From: Liolophura sinensis | Taxonomy: Eukaryota; Mollusca; Polyplacophora; Chitonida; Chitonidae | Assembly (NCBI RefSeq): GCF_032854445.1 | Contig: NC_088300.1 | Span: forward strand, 71,338,984 to 71,402,983 | Direction of reading: 5' to 3' | Length of the DNA: 64,000 nucleotides | Shown here: positions 39,188 through 50,304 of the stretch, in pieces | Position numbering within the stretch: the first letter of the stretch is position 1 | Layout: each line of letters opens with the position of its first letter | Position numbers and translations under genes: made by a program | Notes under the pieces: model-generated | Database searches by the model: none | What the model saw: only the letters and a program-made list of their open reading frames with translations | Told to the model about the DNA's origin: nothing

Positions 39188-39954
39188 TATATGCGCCGCG
39201 GCACTTTTTGTTTCCCCACATCGTCTAGGCCTTAAGTCAGAAACGCCTTTTAACTGGCCGATTGCCTGTATAAAGTTGAATCATACAGCAAGGATTAGGT
39301 GAGGTTATTCCACCACCCCTTTGTAAATCCCGTGAATTTAACTCACATTACTTAAACATAATTTCGGTATGCACTTACTATTGTAGTATTGCATTCGAAA
39401 TAAATCTACATGTTGAAAACGAACGGGTTTTAAATTTGTGACAACAAATCGCCGTGAAAAATATCCCTTGGTAAATAACAGACCTCTCCTGGTCGGCGAA
39501 CTTTACGTAACCACATTGGTTAGGATATGTTTATGGCACCGTTCTAGAGTCTACAATCTCCGTTTTGATCGATATTCTTTATGCTTCGTAAACTAAGTAA
39601 TATTATCCGTCGTCTTAGAACATGACATTTCCGTGCCGGCATTTGCTTTGCGAGAAACTATGTCGAGAGTTGGTGTGCGAAGAAAAGACAACAGACTTGT
39701 CAAAGACACATATATAGGAAGGCATGTATATATAGCCTATGGAATTACAGTCTGACTATTATAAAATAATCGGAAGGCTATCAAGGCATCCGCGGAAAGC
39801 TCGCGTGACAGTCTAAAGGAGAATCAAACGATTCTGGGGGCATGCGCTCATAGCAATGATCACAATCAATTCACCGATTAGACTAGCTGCTCGGCACCAA
39901 TTCAAAAAAGGAGGATGTACAGTGTTCATTTAAGTATGGACAGACTGTAGCAAA

Positions 39955-40974
39955 ATGAGAGATATGGGAGGTTTGTCTTCTGAAGCCATCAACATTACTA
40001 GAGCCAACGATACCGCTTTCAATTTAACACTTTATGTTCTAGCAGATGGAGACATGGTGTTCCAAATTTTGACTGGCTTAGGATGTGTTATAATGCTGGT
40101 CGGGATTCCTGGAAATCTTCTTGTGATTGTTTCAGTCATCATAAACAAAGACCTGAGAAGCGCTCCCAATATCCCAACGTCCTGAGCCTTAGCGTTTGTG
40201 ACTTTCTATTTCTGTGTATACCTTTTCCTGTTCACACCTATACATACTTTTCCGGACATCCGCTAGCCTCAGAGGCCTGCTGGGCCATTGGCTTCATCAC
40301 TAACTGGCTTGTTGGGTGGTCACTGCTGAGTACAGGTGCTATTGCCATCAGCAGGTACATAGCTATTGTTCTGAAGAGCAAATACCATCAGATAAGTGAC
40401 CAGCGAGCAGTGGCTGTAATATGGACTTGCGCTTGCCTAATGCCATTTCTGATATTATTGCCGGTGTTTTTTGACAAATCTTTGGGGACTTTCGGGTTCG
40501 AATCTCGAGACGGGATCTGCGGTTGGAGCGGGGAATGTATTCTAAGACCCATTTTCATAGGTTTTGTTGGTATATTCCCTCTGGTTTTCATGACTCTTTG
40601 TTACATTCGGATTGTTCTGTATGTGCTTGCAAGCAGGAAGAGAGTGGGCGTCATGGGACAAGCGACCACCTCCAGGACGGTTCGGAGCACGGAGGCCCGA
40701 ATGACTCTGATGTTGGCCATGGTGTATATCGTGCATCGGTACGACTATACCGGCGCTTCTGCTAAACGCTATCTCACAGAGCGGGGTGTTTGTGCAGGAG
40801 TGGCTTCTTGTGGCGTGCTTTACTGTTGTATGGATGTCGTCTGTAACTAACCCTGTTGTCTATGAACTCGTCAACAAGAAATACAGGGACGCCTACAAGG
40901 GCGTGGCAGCCAAACTCAGCAGCTTTACGTTTGGACGAACGGCGACTGAAAGATTGGACGTGAACCCTCAATGA
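39955..40974 (+). pseudogene. GPCR pseudogene 2 (closest broken paralog, two frameshifts)
   Basis: It is nearly full length and readily alignable to the intact receptor along its whole length. The first frame (ATG 39955) runs through TM1 to RSAPN and then breaks at about 40165, where 8 bases replace the 6 of the intact copy. The second frame carries TM2 to TM6, including LASEACWAIGFITNW, AISRYIAIVLKSKYHQ (Ser-Arg-Tyr instead of Asn-Arg-Tyr) and FVGIFPLVFMTLCYIRIVLY. It breaks again at about 40735 (GTGCATCGGTACGAC, two bases short), returning to the first frame for TM7 with NPVVYELVNKKYRDAY and a proper stop at 40972-40974. The two shifts compensate outside a scrambled middle, so no intact receptor is made from the sequence as given. 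Assembly or sequencing error is an alternative. Confidence 0.88.
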
Positions 40975-41689
40975 TACATGAACACCCAGTGATACATCTT
41001 ATTCCCGCGAATATATACATATATAAATGTTGCATCTGTAATTGCTGTGCACACAGACGTTGTGAAAAGACCTTACAAAGTCTGCGTCCAACGTATGACG
41101 TAAAAGTGGCTACAGATATACCGGCAGGTTATTTACAAATAACTTTAATGAAGACAATGATAATATGATAATGCATCGTTTTACTTTCGGAACAATGTCG
41201 GATTCCGGCATAAAACAATAGTTCCAGTGGCTATCACCAGGCTCCATTTATTATGTCGTGATATTGAATGCATGATATATACATATGTTCTGTCCAGTGT
41301 AAGTGTTAAAAAGACCTAAAAGACAAGTGTTTGATAACGATTGATGTACTTAAATAAGTCCATGTCGTCAGCTTGTCGTGAAAATGCCTTATGGTTTCCT
41401 GCTGCATTGCCAAGCAGCTGTTGTTTTGATCCATAGCCACTGACGTGTTATTCCAATGGCTCCCCGGTGCGTGTCATCACAGGATGACTTGGTGGGCACG
41501 TAAAACTATTGCTGTAAGCTATTTACAATTGTCTTGCGTTCAGAGGATGTTGGGACCTCACTCTATGGCTTCTACTAGAAGCCCGGTAGTCCACACCAGG
41601 AACAATAGAGATGCCGGTATAAACTATGTTCTAACTGGCTTTAATGTCAGAGCTTTTAATCAGGAGTTAAGTTGTGCTCCTATAGAGAT

Positions 41690-41840
41690 GTGTTTCCCTG
41701 GGCTCTGTTCAGTTTTCTCCATCCATAAACCACGCCGTTATCAAATAAATGAAATATTCTTAAATGTGCAGGATACTATGACCAAATACTTGTATGTGGA
41801 GATGTAAATAAATAAATGAATAAATAAATAAATAAATAAA
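41690..41840 (+). mobile_element. Diverged SINE family 1 tail with (AAAT)n
   Basis: GGGCTCTGTTCAGTTTTCTC, ATAAATGAAATATTCTTAAA and an AAATAAAT tail from about 41806 follow the order of the family 1 3' half. Strongly mutated. Confidence 0.5.
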
Positions 41841-42438
41841 CAACAGTAATAGGAAGACATGGTGTGAAGTTCAAACCCAGATGTTGGTTAGCAATGTTTA
41901 ATTGAGCACTAAATAATTGATCCCTAGGTATTCTCATTTATGAGTTTGCTGATTTATAAAGTTTTGTACACAGGTTGGCCTTATATTTTGGGAGTAATTA
42001 GTTATTGAATCACCTTCTGAAAGTTTGGTGATTTTCGCAGGACACTCCAGTTCCCCCCATTCATGAAAATGACCACTATGGTATCAGTGAAAAATCACAA
42101 TATACATGTAGAATATAAGTACCATTGGAATGGTATAAATTTCACTTCCAATTCTACTGTTCTAAATCCCATTGCTTGCTTAAATCTGATAGGGACCACA
42201 CCTGTGTATAACCAAAAACTATGAAATGTCTTCATATTTATTGTAATTATACTAGCGGAACAATTTGCGAATGTACTTTATGCGAAGTGAAGTTAAGTCC
42301 TAATCATTCTTTCATTCTACCTTTATGCAATTTGCGTTATTGATAAGAATGAGCTATTACGAGTCATTAAGGGGTTCTGTTTCCACCAACTCTCACATAT
42401 AAACTATTGTTGTTGAAGTATTACACATTAGGTGAAAT

Positions 42439-42701
42439 TTATTTATTTATTTGATTGGTGTTTTACGCCGTACTCAAGAATATCTCACTTATACGACGGC
42501 GGCCAGCATTATGGTGGGTGGAAACCAGGCAGAGCCCGAGGGAAACCCACGACCATCCGCAGGTTGCTGGCAAACCTTCCCACGTACGGCCGGAGAGGAA
42601 GCCAGCATGAGCTGGACTTGAACTCACAGCGACCGCATTGGTGAGAGACTCCTGGGTCATTACGCTGAGCTAGCGCGCTAACCAACTGAGCCACGGAGGC
42701 C
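42439..42701 (-). mobile_element. SINE family 1, complete copy with perfect 15-bp target-site duplication
   Basis: CACATTAGGTGAAAT occurs at 42424-42438 and 42702-42716, directly flanking the element. On the minus strand the head reads GGGCCTCCGTGGCTCAGTTG then GTTAGCGCGCTAGCTCAGC (A box). GAGTTCAAGTCCAGCTCATG is the B-box-like segment. The body ends AATATTCTTGAGTACGGCG and TAAAACACCAATCAAATAAA. It is 263 bp and serves as the reference copy for the fragments in this window. Confidence 0.96.
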
Positions 42702-43867
42702 CACATTAGGTGAAATAGATCAAATGAACTGAAGACATCATTGTACAAATAACGAATTTCATAATCCGTTGGTATAAGAACCTTTTGTTAGAATATAAAA
42801 AGTTACTGGCCATATGTATCTTTATAGAAACTGTTTCCACAGGATATTCCTCCAATCGCTGGCGTCAATGCAAAAGATATTAATTATTAAGCAAATCACA
42901 AAAATACGAAAAGAATCATCAAAAAAGAGAAATTTAAGTTTACAAAAGTATATAGACTGTATGTTACAATATACGGAGTGCTGATATGGATTGTGCTAAT
43001 CAGTTATTAGACAAGAATTGAATTAAACTGACAAGAGACCGTGTTTCAACGGTTATGTGTGGCCATTTGCCATTTACCACACTGTCGTCACTGCTCTGGT
43101 TTCACTCTCAATGCTGTGAGTATTTTATTATATTACCACATACACCGCTCGTTTTATTATCTTATTTTTAAAAAATCATTTTTTTTTTCATCATTAGTTT
43201 TATGTATATGTAATTTGCTTTATCATCATTATATCTACTGACTATAATGCTACAGATACTTTCCTTGAAACTACTGCAACTAATTCAATTAATTATCTCC
43301 AAAACTCGTTCATTCTTCTTCTGAAAAGAAACCAAATTATATACAGCGTCCTAACTTAATACCACCCAGGCAGTGATGGTTAGACTTACGGTTAGACGCC
43401 TTACAAATAACTTGATCGCGATATGCATAGTGTTTCAGAGAGAAAATTATGGATATATCTATAATCCGTATCCACAGTGATCTTTTTTACTAACGTTTGC
43501 ACGAAATTGTGCTTGCAAAGTGGTATGTGGGGAAAAGATCGCAGAATTCGTCCTTGAAAGGTACGTATGGATTTAATGTATGAATGTCATATATTTATAG
43601 TCTAGCTTGTGTGATGTCGATTGGATATCTAATAGTGCTTGTGGGAGATCCGGTAATGCCATGATCCATGAAGCAGTATTGATGGAAGTTCACGGTGCAT
43701 GGGCCAGTGTTATAACCTTGTGTTGACTATACCTTCCCAACTTATAGACGACGCCTGATTAGAACAGCCCTGATTAAAAGGTTGCAACAAATGATGTTCT
43801 AATGCTTGAGTGTTGTTATAATAATATGCTAATAATAATATTACTAATAATATTGCTTTAATCGTTT

Positions 43868-44290
43868 TGAAAAGCAAATACCATTAGGTGAATGGAACCT
43901 GTATTTGTACGAGCCCTTATTACAGGAATGATGCGCATTCCGTCTGGTGTTCATGTCTCTGTTACATTCGGATCGTAACATACACGATCGCAAGCTAAAG
44001 GAGTCTGGGAGTCACAGGAACCTTCGGCGCCTCTCGCAGCACCTAGTCAAGACTCTCTTTAATGCTGGGCATGGTGTACATCGTGTATCTCTTCACGACT
44101 TAACCGTCACTACTGGTATACATCTTTCTACAGAGCGGAGCGTTTGTGCCGGAGTGGCTTACCGCAACATTTGTTAAGGTGTCCGCAGTTAACCATGATG
44201 TCTATGTTGAAGAAGTAATACATGGACGTCTTACAATCAAGATCAACAGTTTGGCGTTTGGACGAATCGTGCTTGGACACTGATGCTCCG
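43868..44290 (+). pseudogene. GPCR pseudogene 3 (most decayed, 3' half with internal deletion)
   Basis: Homology to the intact receptor starts at GAAAAGCAAATACCATTAGG (the KSKYH loop after TM3). It jumps over about 57 codons (TM4 to early TM5) to CATTCCGTCTGGTGTTCATG, and continues through TTACATTCGGATCGT, ATGCTGGGCATGGTGTACAT and a mutated TM7/helix 8 (CATGATGTCTATG.., TGGACGTCTTACAA). It has many stops and frame changes. The end, TTGGACACTGATGCTCCGTG, is again followed by ATTACCGTGTAATTACCGTA words like those after the intact gene. Confidence 0.82.
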
Positions 44291-44884
44291 TGACAAATGT
44301 TATTACAGTATAATTACCGTGTAATTACCGTACGTGTACAACAAATGATGTTTTCAGTTTTACGAATATGTCTGCACCGTGTTTGAAAGGTTGGACACTA
44401 AAGCTCCTTGATAAAGATTACTGTTGTGTAATTATTGTGTTCACAAATATCATGAAAATCATAAATAATGTATTCAGTTTGTAGGAATGTGGTTATTAGC
44501 TCTGTTCAATTGGGAGCCCTAGCTTGTTGACTGGCTTAATGTAACCATAAACTATGGATCCATTTTGAACTAGCCGTAAGCTTTATAAACTGATATCTGC
44601 ATCACTTTCTCCGTTTTTTTGTCCCTGGAATTATTTAGATATTTACCGTAATTAATTATTTATTTATTTATACGTTTAGTTATTTTTATATTTAATAATT
44701 TATTCATTAATTTATTATTTAAAACCATCAATCACAAATCTGTTTAATGGAATGTTCCTGATACACTTGTGCATCAATCAACTCTTTCGACTTAAACACG
44801 TGATATATCTGTGTATATAGCTTGACTCTGGATAGAGTGTACCAATTTTACACCTTGTATAAGTGGTTTATCGTGAAATATACA

Positions 44885-45800
44885 TACTTTCCACACTGCA
44901 CTGGATGTTTCCATGTGTCAACAAAATTAGGTGTCATCAGGTATACAACAGCTCCACAGTACACTAGATGTTTTCATGTATCAACAGAAACATGTGTCTT
45001 TAGGTATAAAACAGCTCCACACTGCACTGGATGTTTTCATGTATCAACAGAATTAGGTGTCATAACATATATAACAGCTTAATACTGCACTGGATGTTTT
45101 CATGTATCAACAGAATTAGGTGTCTTCAGGTATACAACAGTTCCACAGTGCACTGGATGTTTCATGTGTCAACAGAATTAGGTGTCTTCAGGTATACAAC
45201 AGCTCCACAGTACACTGGATGTTTTCATGTATCAACAGAATTAGGTGTCATTACATATACAACAGCTCCACAGTGCACTGGATGTTTTCATGTATCAACA
45301 GAATTAGGTGTCTTCAGGTATACAACAGCTCTACAGTACACTGGTTGTTTTCATGTGTCAACAGATTTAGGTGTCATTACATAGACAACAGCTCCACAGT
45401 GCACTGAATGTTTTCATGTATCAACAGAATTAGATGTCTTCAGGTATACAACAGCTCCACAGTACACTGGATGTTTTCATGTATCAACAGAATTAGGTGT
45501 CTTCAGGTATACAACAGTTCCACAGTGCACTGGATGTTTCATGTGTCAACAGAATTAGGTGTCTTCAGGTATACAACAGCTCCACAGTACACTGGATGTT
45601 TTCATGTATCAACAGAATTAGGTGTCATTACATAGACAACAGTTCCATAGTGCACTGGATGTTTTCATGTATCAACAGAATTAGGTGTCATTACATATAC
45701 AACAGCTCCACGGTGCACTGGAAGTTTTCTGTGTCAGGTGATTTATACGTCATTAAGTATTCAAAAACAATACAACGTACTGGATGTTTTCGGTATCAGG
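44885..45800. repeat. Minisatellite, 63-bp unit, about 14-15 copies
   Basis: Units read CTCCACAGTGCACTGGATG, TTTTCATGTATCAACAGAAT, TAGGTGTCNTNAGGTATACA and ACAG. CTCCAC starts at 44952 and 45015 give a 63-bp period. Two units lack one T (GATGTTTCATGTG). One variant pair (CTTCAGGTATACAACAGTTC then the short unit) recurs at about 45120 and 45500, indicating block duplication. Open frames of up to 117 codons exist because 63 is divisible by three. No signal for a real protein was seen. Confidence 0.95.
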
Positions 45801-46195
45801 AGAATCAGCTGTATTAAATCATCTGATTTCTAATAAAACACAACATCGTAAATGATGGGCGACGAAGAACAGGGATATTTCCTTACAATAGTGTGGGATA
45901 CACAATTTTTGAGGCTAAACTTGTTGTTACAAAGTTTCCTGTGGTCTCATGAAGATTGTCTTAGCTGAATGTACCAGTATAAAAACATTTGGAATCAAGA
46001 CCCTTATAATATGTATGATGTGTTGTTTGAAAAATCGTTCGTTCGTTGTCGGAGAAAAATAATTGGCGTTTTCCTCTCAAATAAATCACCTTTGCAGCAG
46101 AATAAGTCTGGACTAAGACGAAACATAAGAAACCCGGTACTTCTTGGTTTGACGCCTAAATTGGTCATGTACAGATAGAAAAGCACCAATTGATC

Positions 46196-47300
46196 TGTCT
46201 GGTGTCACAGTGCTCTATAACGGGATCAGATGTCATGTCTGGTGTGTGGTTTGTTTGGTGTCACAGTACTTTGACAGGATCAGATGTCATGTCTTGTGCC
46301 TGATCTGCCTGGTGTCACTGTATTTCCACCAGAACAGCTGTCATGTCTGGTTTCTGGTGTACCTGGTGTCATTCTGCTCTGATCGTATCAGATGTCATGT
46401 CTGGTGTCTGTACTGTCCGGTGTAACAGTGCTCTGACCGGACAGATGTCATATCTGGTGCCTGGTCTGTCCGGTGTCACACTACTCTGACCCGATCAGAT
46501 GTCATGTCTGGTGTACCCGGTGTCATTCTGCTCTGACCGTATCAGATGTTATATCTTGTGTTTGGTTTGTTCGGTGTCACAGTACTTTGACAGGATTATA
46601 TGTCATGTCTTGTGCCTGATCTGCCTGGTGTTACTGTACTCCCACCAGACCAGCTGTCAGATCTGGAGTCTGTTCTTTCCGGTGTCACTGTGCTCTGACC
46701 CGATCAGATGTCATGTCTGGTGTCTGGTGTACCCGGTGTCATTCTGCTTTGACCGTATCAGACGTCATGTCTGGTGTCTGTTCTGTCGGATGTCACAATA
46801 CTCCGATCCGATCAGATGTCATGTCTTGTGCCTGATCTGCATGGTGTCAGTGTACTCCAACATCGGCTATGATTTCTGTGACCGGTTTCACTGTGCCCTG
46901 ACGGGATCAGATGTCGTGTCTGAAGTCTAGTCTGTCCGGTGTAACAGTACTCTGACCGGATTATATGTCATGTCAGGTATCTAGTCTGTCTGGTTTCATG
47001 TCTGGTGTCGTGTATGGCGTCGCGTATGATCTGTCAGGTGTCACTGTACTTTGACCGGATCAGATGTCATGTTTGTTGTTTGATGTCATGTCTGGTATTG
47101 TGTCTGGTGCCTGGTCTGCCTGGTGTCATTGTACTCTGACCATATCATATCTGCTGTGTGGTCTGTCTCGTGTCATGGCTGGTGTTGTGTCTGGTGTCTG
47201 GTCTGCCTGGTGTCACTGTGCCCTTACCGGATCAGATATCGTATCTGGTGTCTGGTCTGCTTAGTGTCATATCTGGTGTCTAGTATGCCTTACGTCATGT
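46196..47300. repeat. Degenerate tandem array, about 54-bp unit, roughly 20 copies
   Basis: The consensus blocks are GATCAGATGTCATGTCTGGT, GTCTGGTCTGTCCGGTGTCA and CAGTACTCTGACCG. In the plus-strand reading each unit gives an 18-residue motif like SDRIRCHVWCLVYLVSFC, open for 143 codons. Copy divergence is high, so the array is older than its 87-bp neighbour. Confidence 0.9.
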
Positions 47301-47440
47301 CTTTATCTGGCCTTTCTGATATCTGAAATGTCGTGGTGCCGACTTTTAAACACGACTTTCCGATTTTTTTTTATTTGAATCTCATCTTTTAGAGCGCCAA
47401 GTTTAAACGTCGGAGCCCCGAGTTTGTGGGAAGGGAGAGT

Positions 47441-47592
47441 GAGTGAGTGAGTGCTTGCTTGGGGTTTAACGTCGTACTTAACAATTTTTCAGTCTTATGA
47501 CAACGAAGGAATCCTTAGAGTGCAGCCAGGATTAACCCTGAATCTACCGCTCCCGAAGCGGACGCTCTACCAACTGTGCTATCGGGGCCAGT
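47441..47592 (-). mobile_element. SINE family 2, internally deleted copy with a well-preserved tRNA-like head
   Basis: On the minus strand the head reads GGCCCCGATAGCACAGTTGG, TAGAGCGTCCGCTTCGGGAG and CGGTAGATTCAGGGTTAATC. CCGC/GCGG can pair around a TTCGGGA loop, which would place CGG in the anticodon position (tRNA-Pro-like; inference). The plus-strand tail is GTGAGTGAGTGAGTGCTTGC followed by TTGGGGTTTAACGTCGTAC. Confidence 0.88.
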
Positions 47593-47899
47593 GAGGAGGG
47601 CAGAGAGAAGTCCACATTTCACCGAATGCTTGTGGATTTCAGTATTACTCCCTTGACACAAATAAAAAGATACATGAAATATTTGTTTTTTTGTTGCTAA
47701 ATATGGATTAGGATATGTTATTTCATAGAAAAGTACAATAAGGCTGATTGTCTTTGTTTTTGTTGCCTTAAAACTGCTTTAAACTGCAATTTTAAAGACC
47801 TAAGGGTGGGGGGAGTGCTGATAACGCGTTCTCAGAACGTTCATCAGTGAAATTTTATACTGAATTTTTTTCATTATACACAGATATTCTAATGTCTGT

Positions 47900-48748
47900 T
47901 TAAACGAATGAAGTCGCTTTGATGGTCATGCATATGCGGCTTTGTAACGACCTGTTTCGGATAAAGCGTTTAGACTCTTTGATACATGAACAGCTTAACT
48001 TGGAAATATTAATATTTGTAGTAACATCTAAATTGTTATCTCCGAACAATAAAAGTGTGGCCGTTACTAGTATGTCGTGTGTCCAGACGCAGATATTCCG
48101 TCCAGGAGACGCTGTCTGTTGAACAGTTTCATTACTTGTACCACATAAGCAATTTGGATTGTCTGTTGGATGGTTGTTAAGGAGATCGTCATTCAGTAGA
48201 CTGCGGCCGTTCCTCATATTACTTGTACCACATAAGCAATTTGGATTGTCTGTTGGATGGTTGTTAAGGAGATCGTCATTCAGTAGACTGCGGCCGTTCC
48301 TCATATTACTTGTACCACATAAGCAATTTGGATTGTCTGTTGGATGGTTGTTAAGGAGATCGTCATTCAGTAGACTGCGGCCGTTCCTCATATTACTTGT
48401 ACCACATAAGCAATTTGGATTGTCTGTTGGATGGTTGTTAAGGAGATCGTCATTCAGTAGACTGCGGCCGTTCCTCATATTACTTGTACCACATAAGCAA
48501 TTTGGATTGTCTGTTGGATGGTTGTTAAGGAGATCGTCATTCAGTAGACTGCGGCCGTTCCTCATATTACTTGTACCACATAAGCAATTTGGATTGTCTG
48601 TTGGATGGTTGTTAAGGAGATCGTCATTCAGTAGGCTGCGGCCGTTCCTCACACTTTCAGGTCTCATACCACTGTAGAACCACGGAGGTGGGTTGGATAT
48701 TTTAAAGAAGGTGATTATCTTCCCGTGGAACAACTCTAAGTTATTCAT
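47900..48748 (-). pseudogene. LINE (non-LTR retrotransposon) reverse-transcriptase C-terminal remnant with internal 87-bp expansion
   Basis: This 282-codon minus-strand open frame (ATG 48748-48746) contains, after the repeats, CLCGTSNETVQ and later LLLFGDNNLDVTTNINISK and IKESKRFIRNRS. The order LN.DLL.NHP.D.P.C.CG..NET followed by TLLFG...L....N and FI..SKRF is what I recognise from the extreme C-terminus of LINE ORF2 proteins in invertebrates. The middle of that region (the usual H/C residues after NET) is altered. The upstream reverse-transcriptase and endonuclease domains are absent, so this is a 5'-truncated relic. The N-terminal 34 codons are not recognisable. The open frame is long mainly because the 87-bp unit is 29 codons. 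Confidence 0.65.
48131..48652. repeat. Minisatellite, 87-bp unit, six copies, five apparently identical
   Basis: ATTACTTGTACCACATAAGC begins units at 48131, 48218, 48305, 48392, 48479 and 48566 (87 bp each). By eye the first five are identical, and the sixth differs at one base (TAGGCTGCGG for TAGACTGCGG). On the minus strand each unit encodes 29 residues, from MRNGRSLLNDDLLNNHP to NPNCLCGTSN. Such uniformity implies very recent expansion, homogenisation, or an assembly artefact. Confidence 0.96.
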
Positions 48749-49308
48749 AATTCAATGAAATTGTCATTTCTGAAAATTTTCGACCATTCAAAATTGGGTG
48801 AGGGCTTTATCAAAAGATGCAAAATTCGCTTCAAAAATGAACTTTTATATGCTCTTTCAAAGAATCGTCAAGTGGTGATAAGTGGGGCTTTGTTAATCAT
48901 TAAAATGCATGGTTATGACTTAATCTCCGCCAGTCTCAGCGATTGGCAGGTTTACATTTACGCCCTCAGTAGTATGGGCGTATTAAGAATAATGTCTTAG
49001 AGAGAAAATAATCGATATATGTATTACCGGTACATGGTGTCATTCTGACATCTTTATAGAAATTGTCAAGAAACTGCTCACTAACATGTGAAGGAAAGCT
49101 CGGCTATGCCTTCGTATACCTAAGACAGATGTAAGGTTCTCCATAAATCTTTACTGAGCCAGTCCGTCTAAAGACATCTAAAAATGTTAACATGAAGACC
49201 TGTCACGTGATGGTAACTCGCTCGTACCATGATCAAAAGAAAGTCGATGCATGCGCACACACCACGAAAGGCAAATGCCCTTTCGCCGATTAAAAGATAG
49301 TGTGCGAC

Positions 49309-50304
49309 ATGGAAGGCTTACGTTCTGCAGCCATCAACGGTTCTGGAGGTAACCTTACCGGTTTTATGCCAGCTGACGAAAACACGATATTCAAAGTTCT
49401 AACTGGCTTCAGCTGTGTTATAATGCTGATCGGGATCCCCGGAAATCTTCTAGTCATTGCTTCAGTCATCATCAACAAAGAGCTAAGAAGTGCTCCCAAC
49501 TTTCTCGTCTTGAGTTTGAGTATTTGCGACCTGTTATTTGTAAGCATACCTGTTCCTGTTCATACCTACACATACTCCACCGGACATCCCCCAGCCCCAA
49601 AGACCTGCTGGGCCATAGGCTTCATCACCAACTGGCTTCTGGCATCGTCAGTGCTGAGTACAGGTGCTATTGCCATCAACAGGTATATAGCTATTGTCCT
49701 GAAGAGCAAATACCATCAGATAAGTGACCAACGAGCAGTGGCTGTAATATGTATATGCGTTTTCCTAGTCCCCTTTCTGATTTTATCGCCGACATTGTTT
49801 GACGATTCTTTGGGAAATTTCGGGTTTGAATCTTGGGACAGGAACTGCGGATGGGCAGGAAATGGTATACTGAGACTCGTTATCATAGGTGTTGTGTCCA
49901 TATTCCCTGTGGTTTTCATGACTCTGTGTTACATTCGGATTGTTCTGTATGTGATCGCAAGCAGGAAGAGAGTGGGCGTCATAGGACAAGCGACCACCTC
50001 CAGGGCGGCTCGGAACACAGAGACCCGAATGACCTTGATGTTGGCCATGGTGTATATCGTGTATCTTGTCACGACTTTACCGTCACTTCTGGTCAACGGC
50101 ATTGCACAGGCCGGAGTGTTCGTGCCGGACTGGGTTCACGTAATATCTTTTACCTTTGTCTGGATGTCGTCCGCAGCTAACCCTGTTGTCTATGGACTCG
50201 TCAACAAGAAATACAGGGACGCCTACAAGAGTGTGGCAAGGAAAATCAACAGCTTTACGTTTAAACGAACGCAAAGTGAAAGTTTGGACATGAACACTCA
50301 ATAA
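49309..50304 (+). CDS. Intact single-exon rhodopsin-class (class A) G-protein-coupled receptor, melatonin-receptor/Moody-Tre1-like
   Basis: 331 codons from ATG 49309 (the frame extends three codons upstream without an ATG) to TAA. The short N-terminus has two N-glycosylation sites (N10-G-S, N15-L-T). Seven hydrophobic segments lie at about residues 29-54, 65-86, 101-127, 143-163, 188-213, 241-262 and 275-297. Landmarks are GNLLVI in TM1, D74 in SLSICDLLF (TM2), C100 and C180 for the extracellular disulphide, N124-R-Y instead of D-R-Y at the end of TM3, P200 in TM5, and N291-P-V-V-Y in TM7 followed by helix-8-like GLVNKKYRDAY. TM6 lacks the usual CWxP (VYIVYLVTTLPSLL). NRY plus the YGLVN..YRDAY end suggest the melatonin/Moody/Tre1/GPR84-like group, with an unknown ligand. 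The C-tail is short (about 25 residues). Three broken paralogs lie upstream in the same orientation. AATAAA overlaps the stop (50300-50305). Confidence 0.94.
   Translation: MEGLRSAAINGSGGNLTGFMPADENTIFKVLTGFSCVIMLIGIPGNLLVIASVIINKELRSAPNFLVLSLSICDLLFVSIPVPVHTYTYSTGHPPAPKTCWAIGFITNWLLASSVLSTGAIAINRYIAIVLKSKYHQISDQRAVAVICICVFLVPFLILSPTLFDDSLGNFGFESWDRNCGWAGNGILRLVIIGVVSIFPVVFMTLCYIRIVLYVIASRKRVGVIGQATTSRAARNTETRMTLMLAMVYIVYLVTTLPSLLVNGIAQAGVFVPDWVHVISFTFVWMSSAANPVVYGLVNKKYRDAYKSVARKINSFTFKRTQSESLDMNTQ

Noticed and set aside
47530-47592. Apparent minus-strand tRNA with CGG anticodon
   Set aside because: The anticodon arm is good, but it is the head of a SINE family 2 copy with the characteristic tail, so it is not an independent tRNA gene.
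48159-48677. 172-codon plus-strand open frame through the 87-bp array
   Set aside because: This is the antisense reading of the LINE-derived repeat, open only because the unit length is divisible by three.
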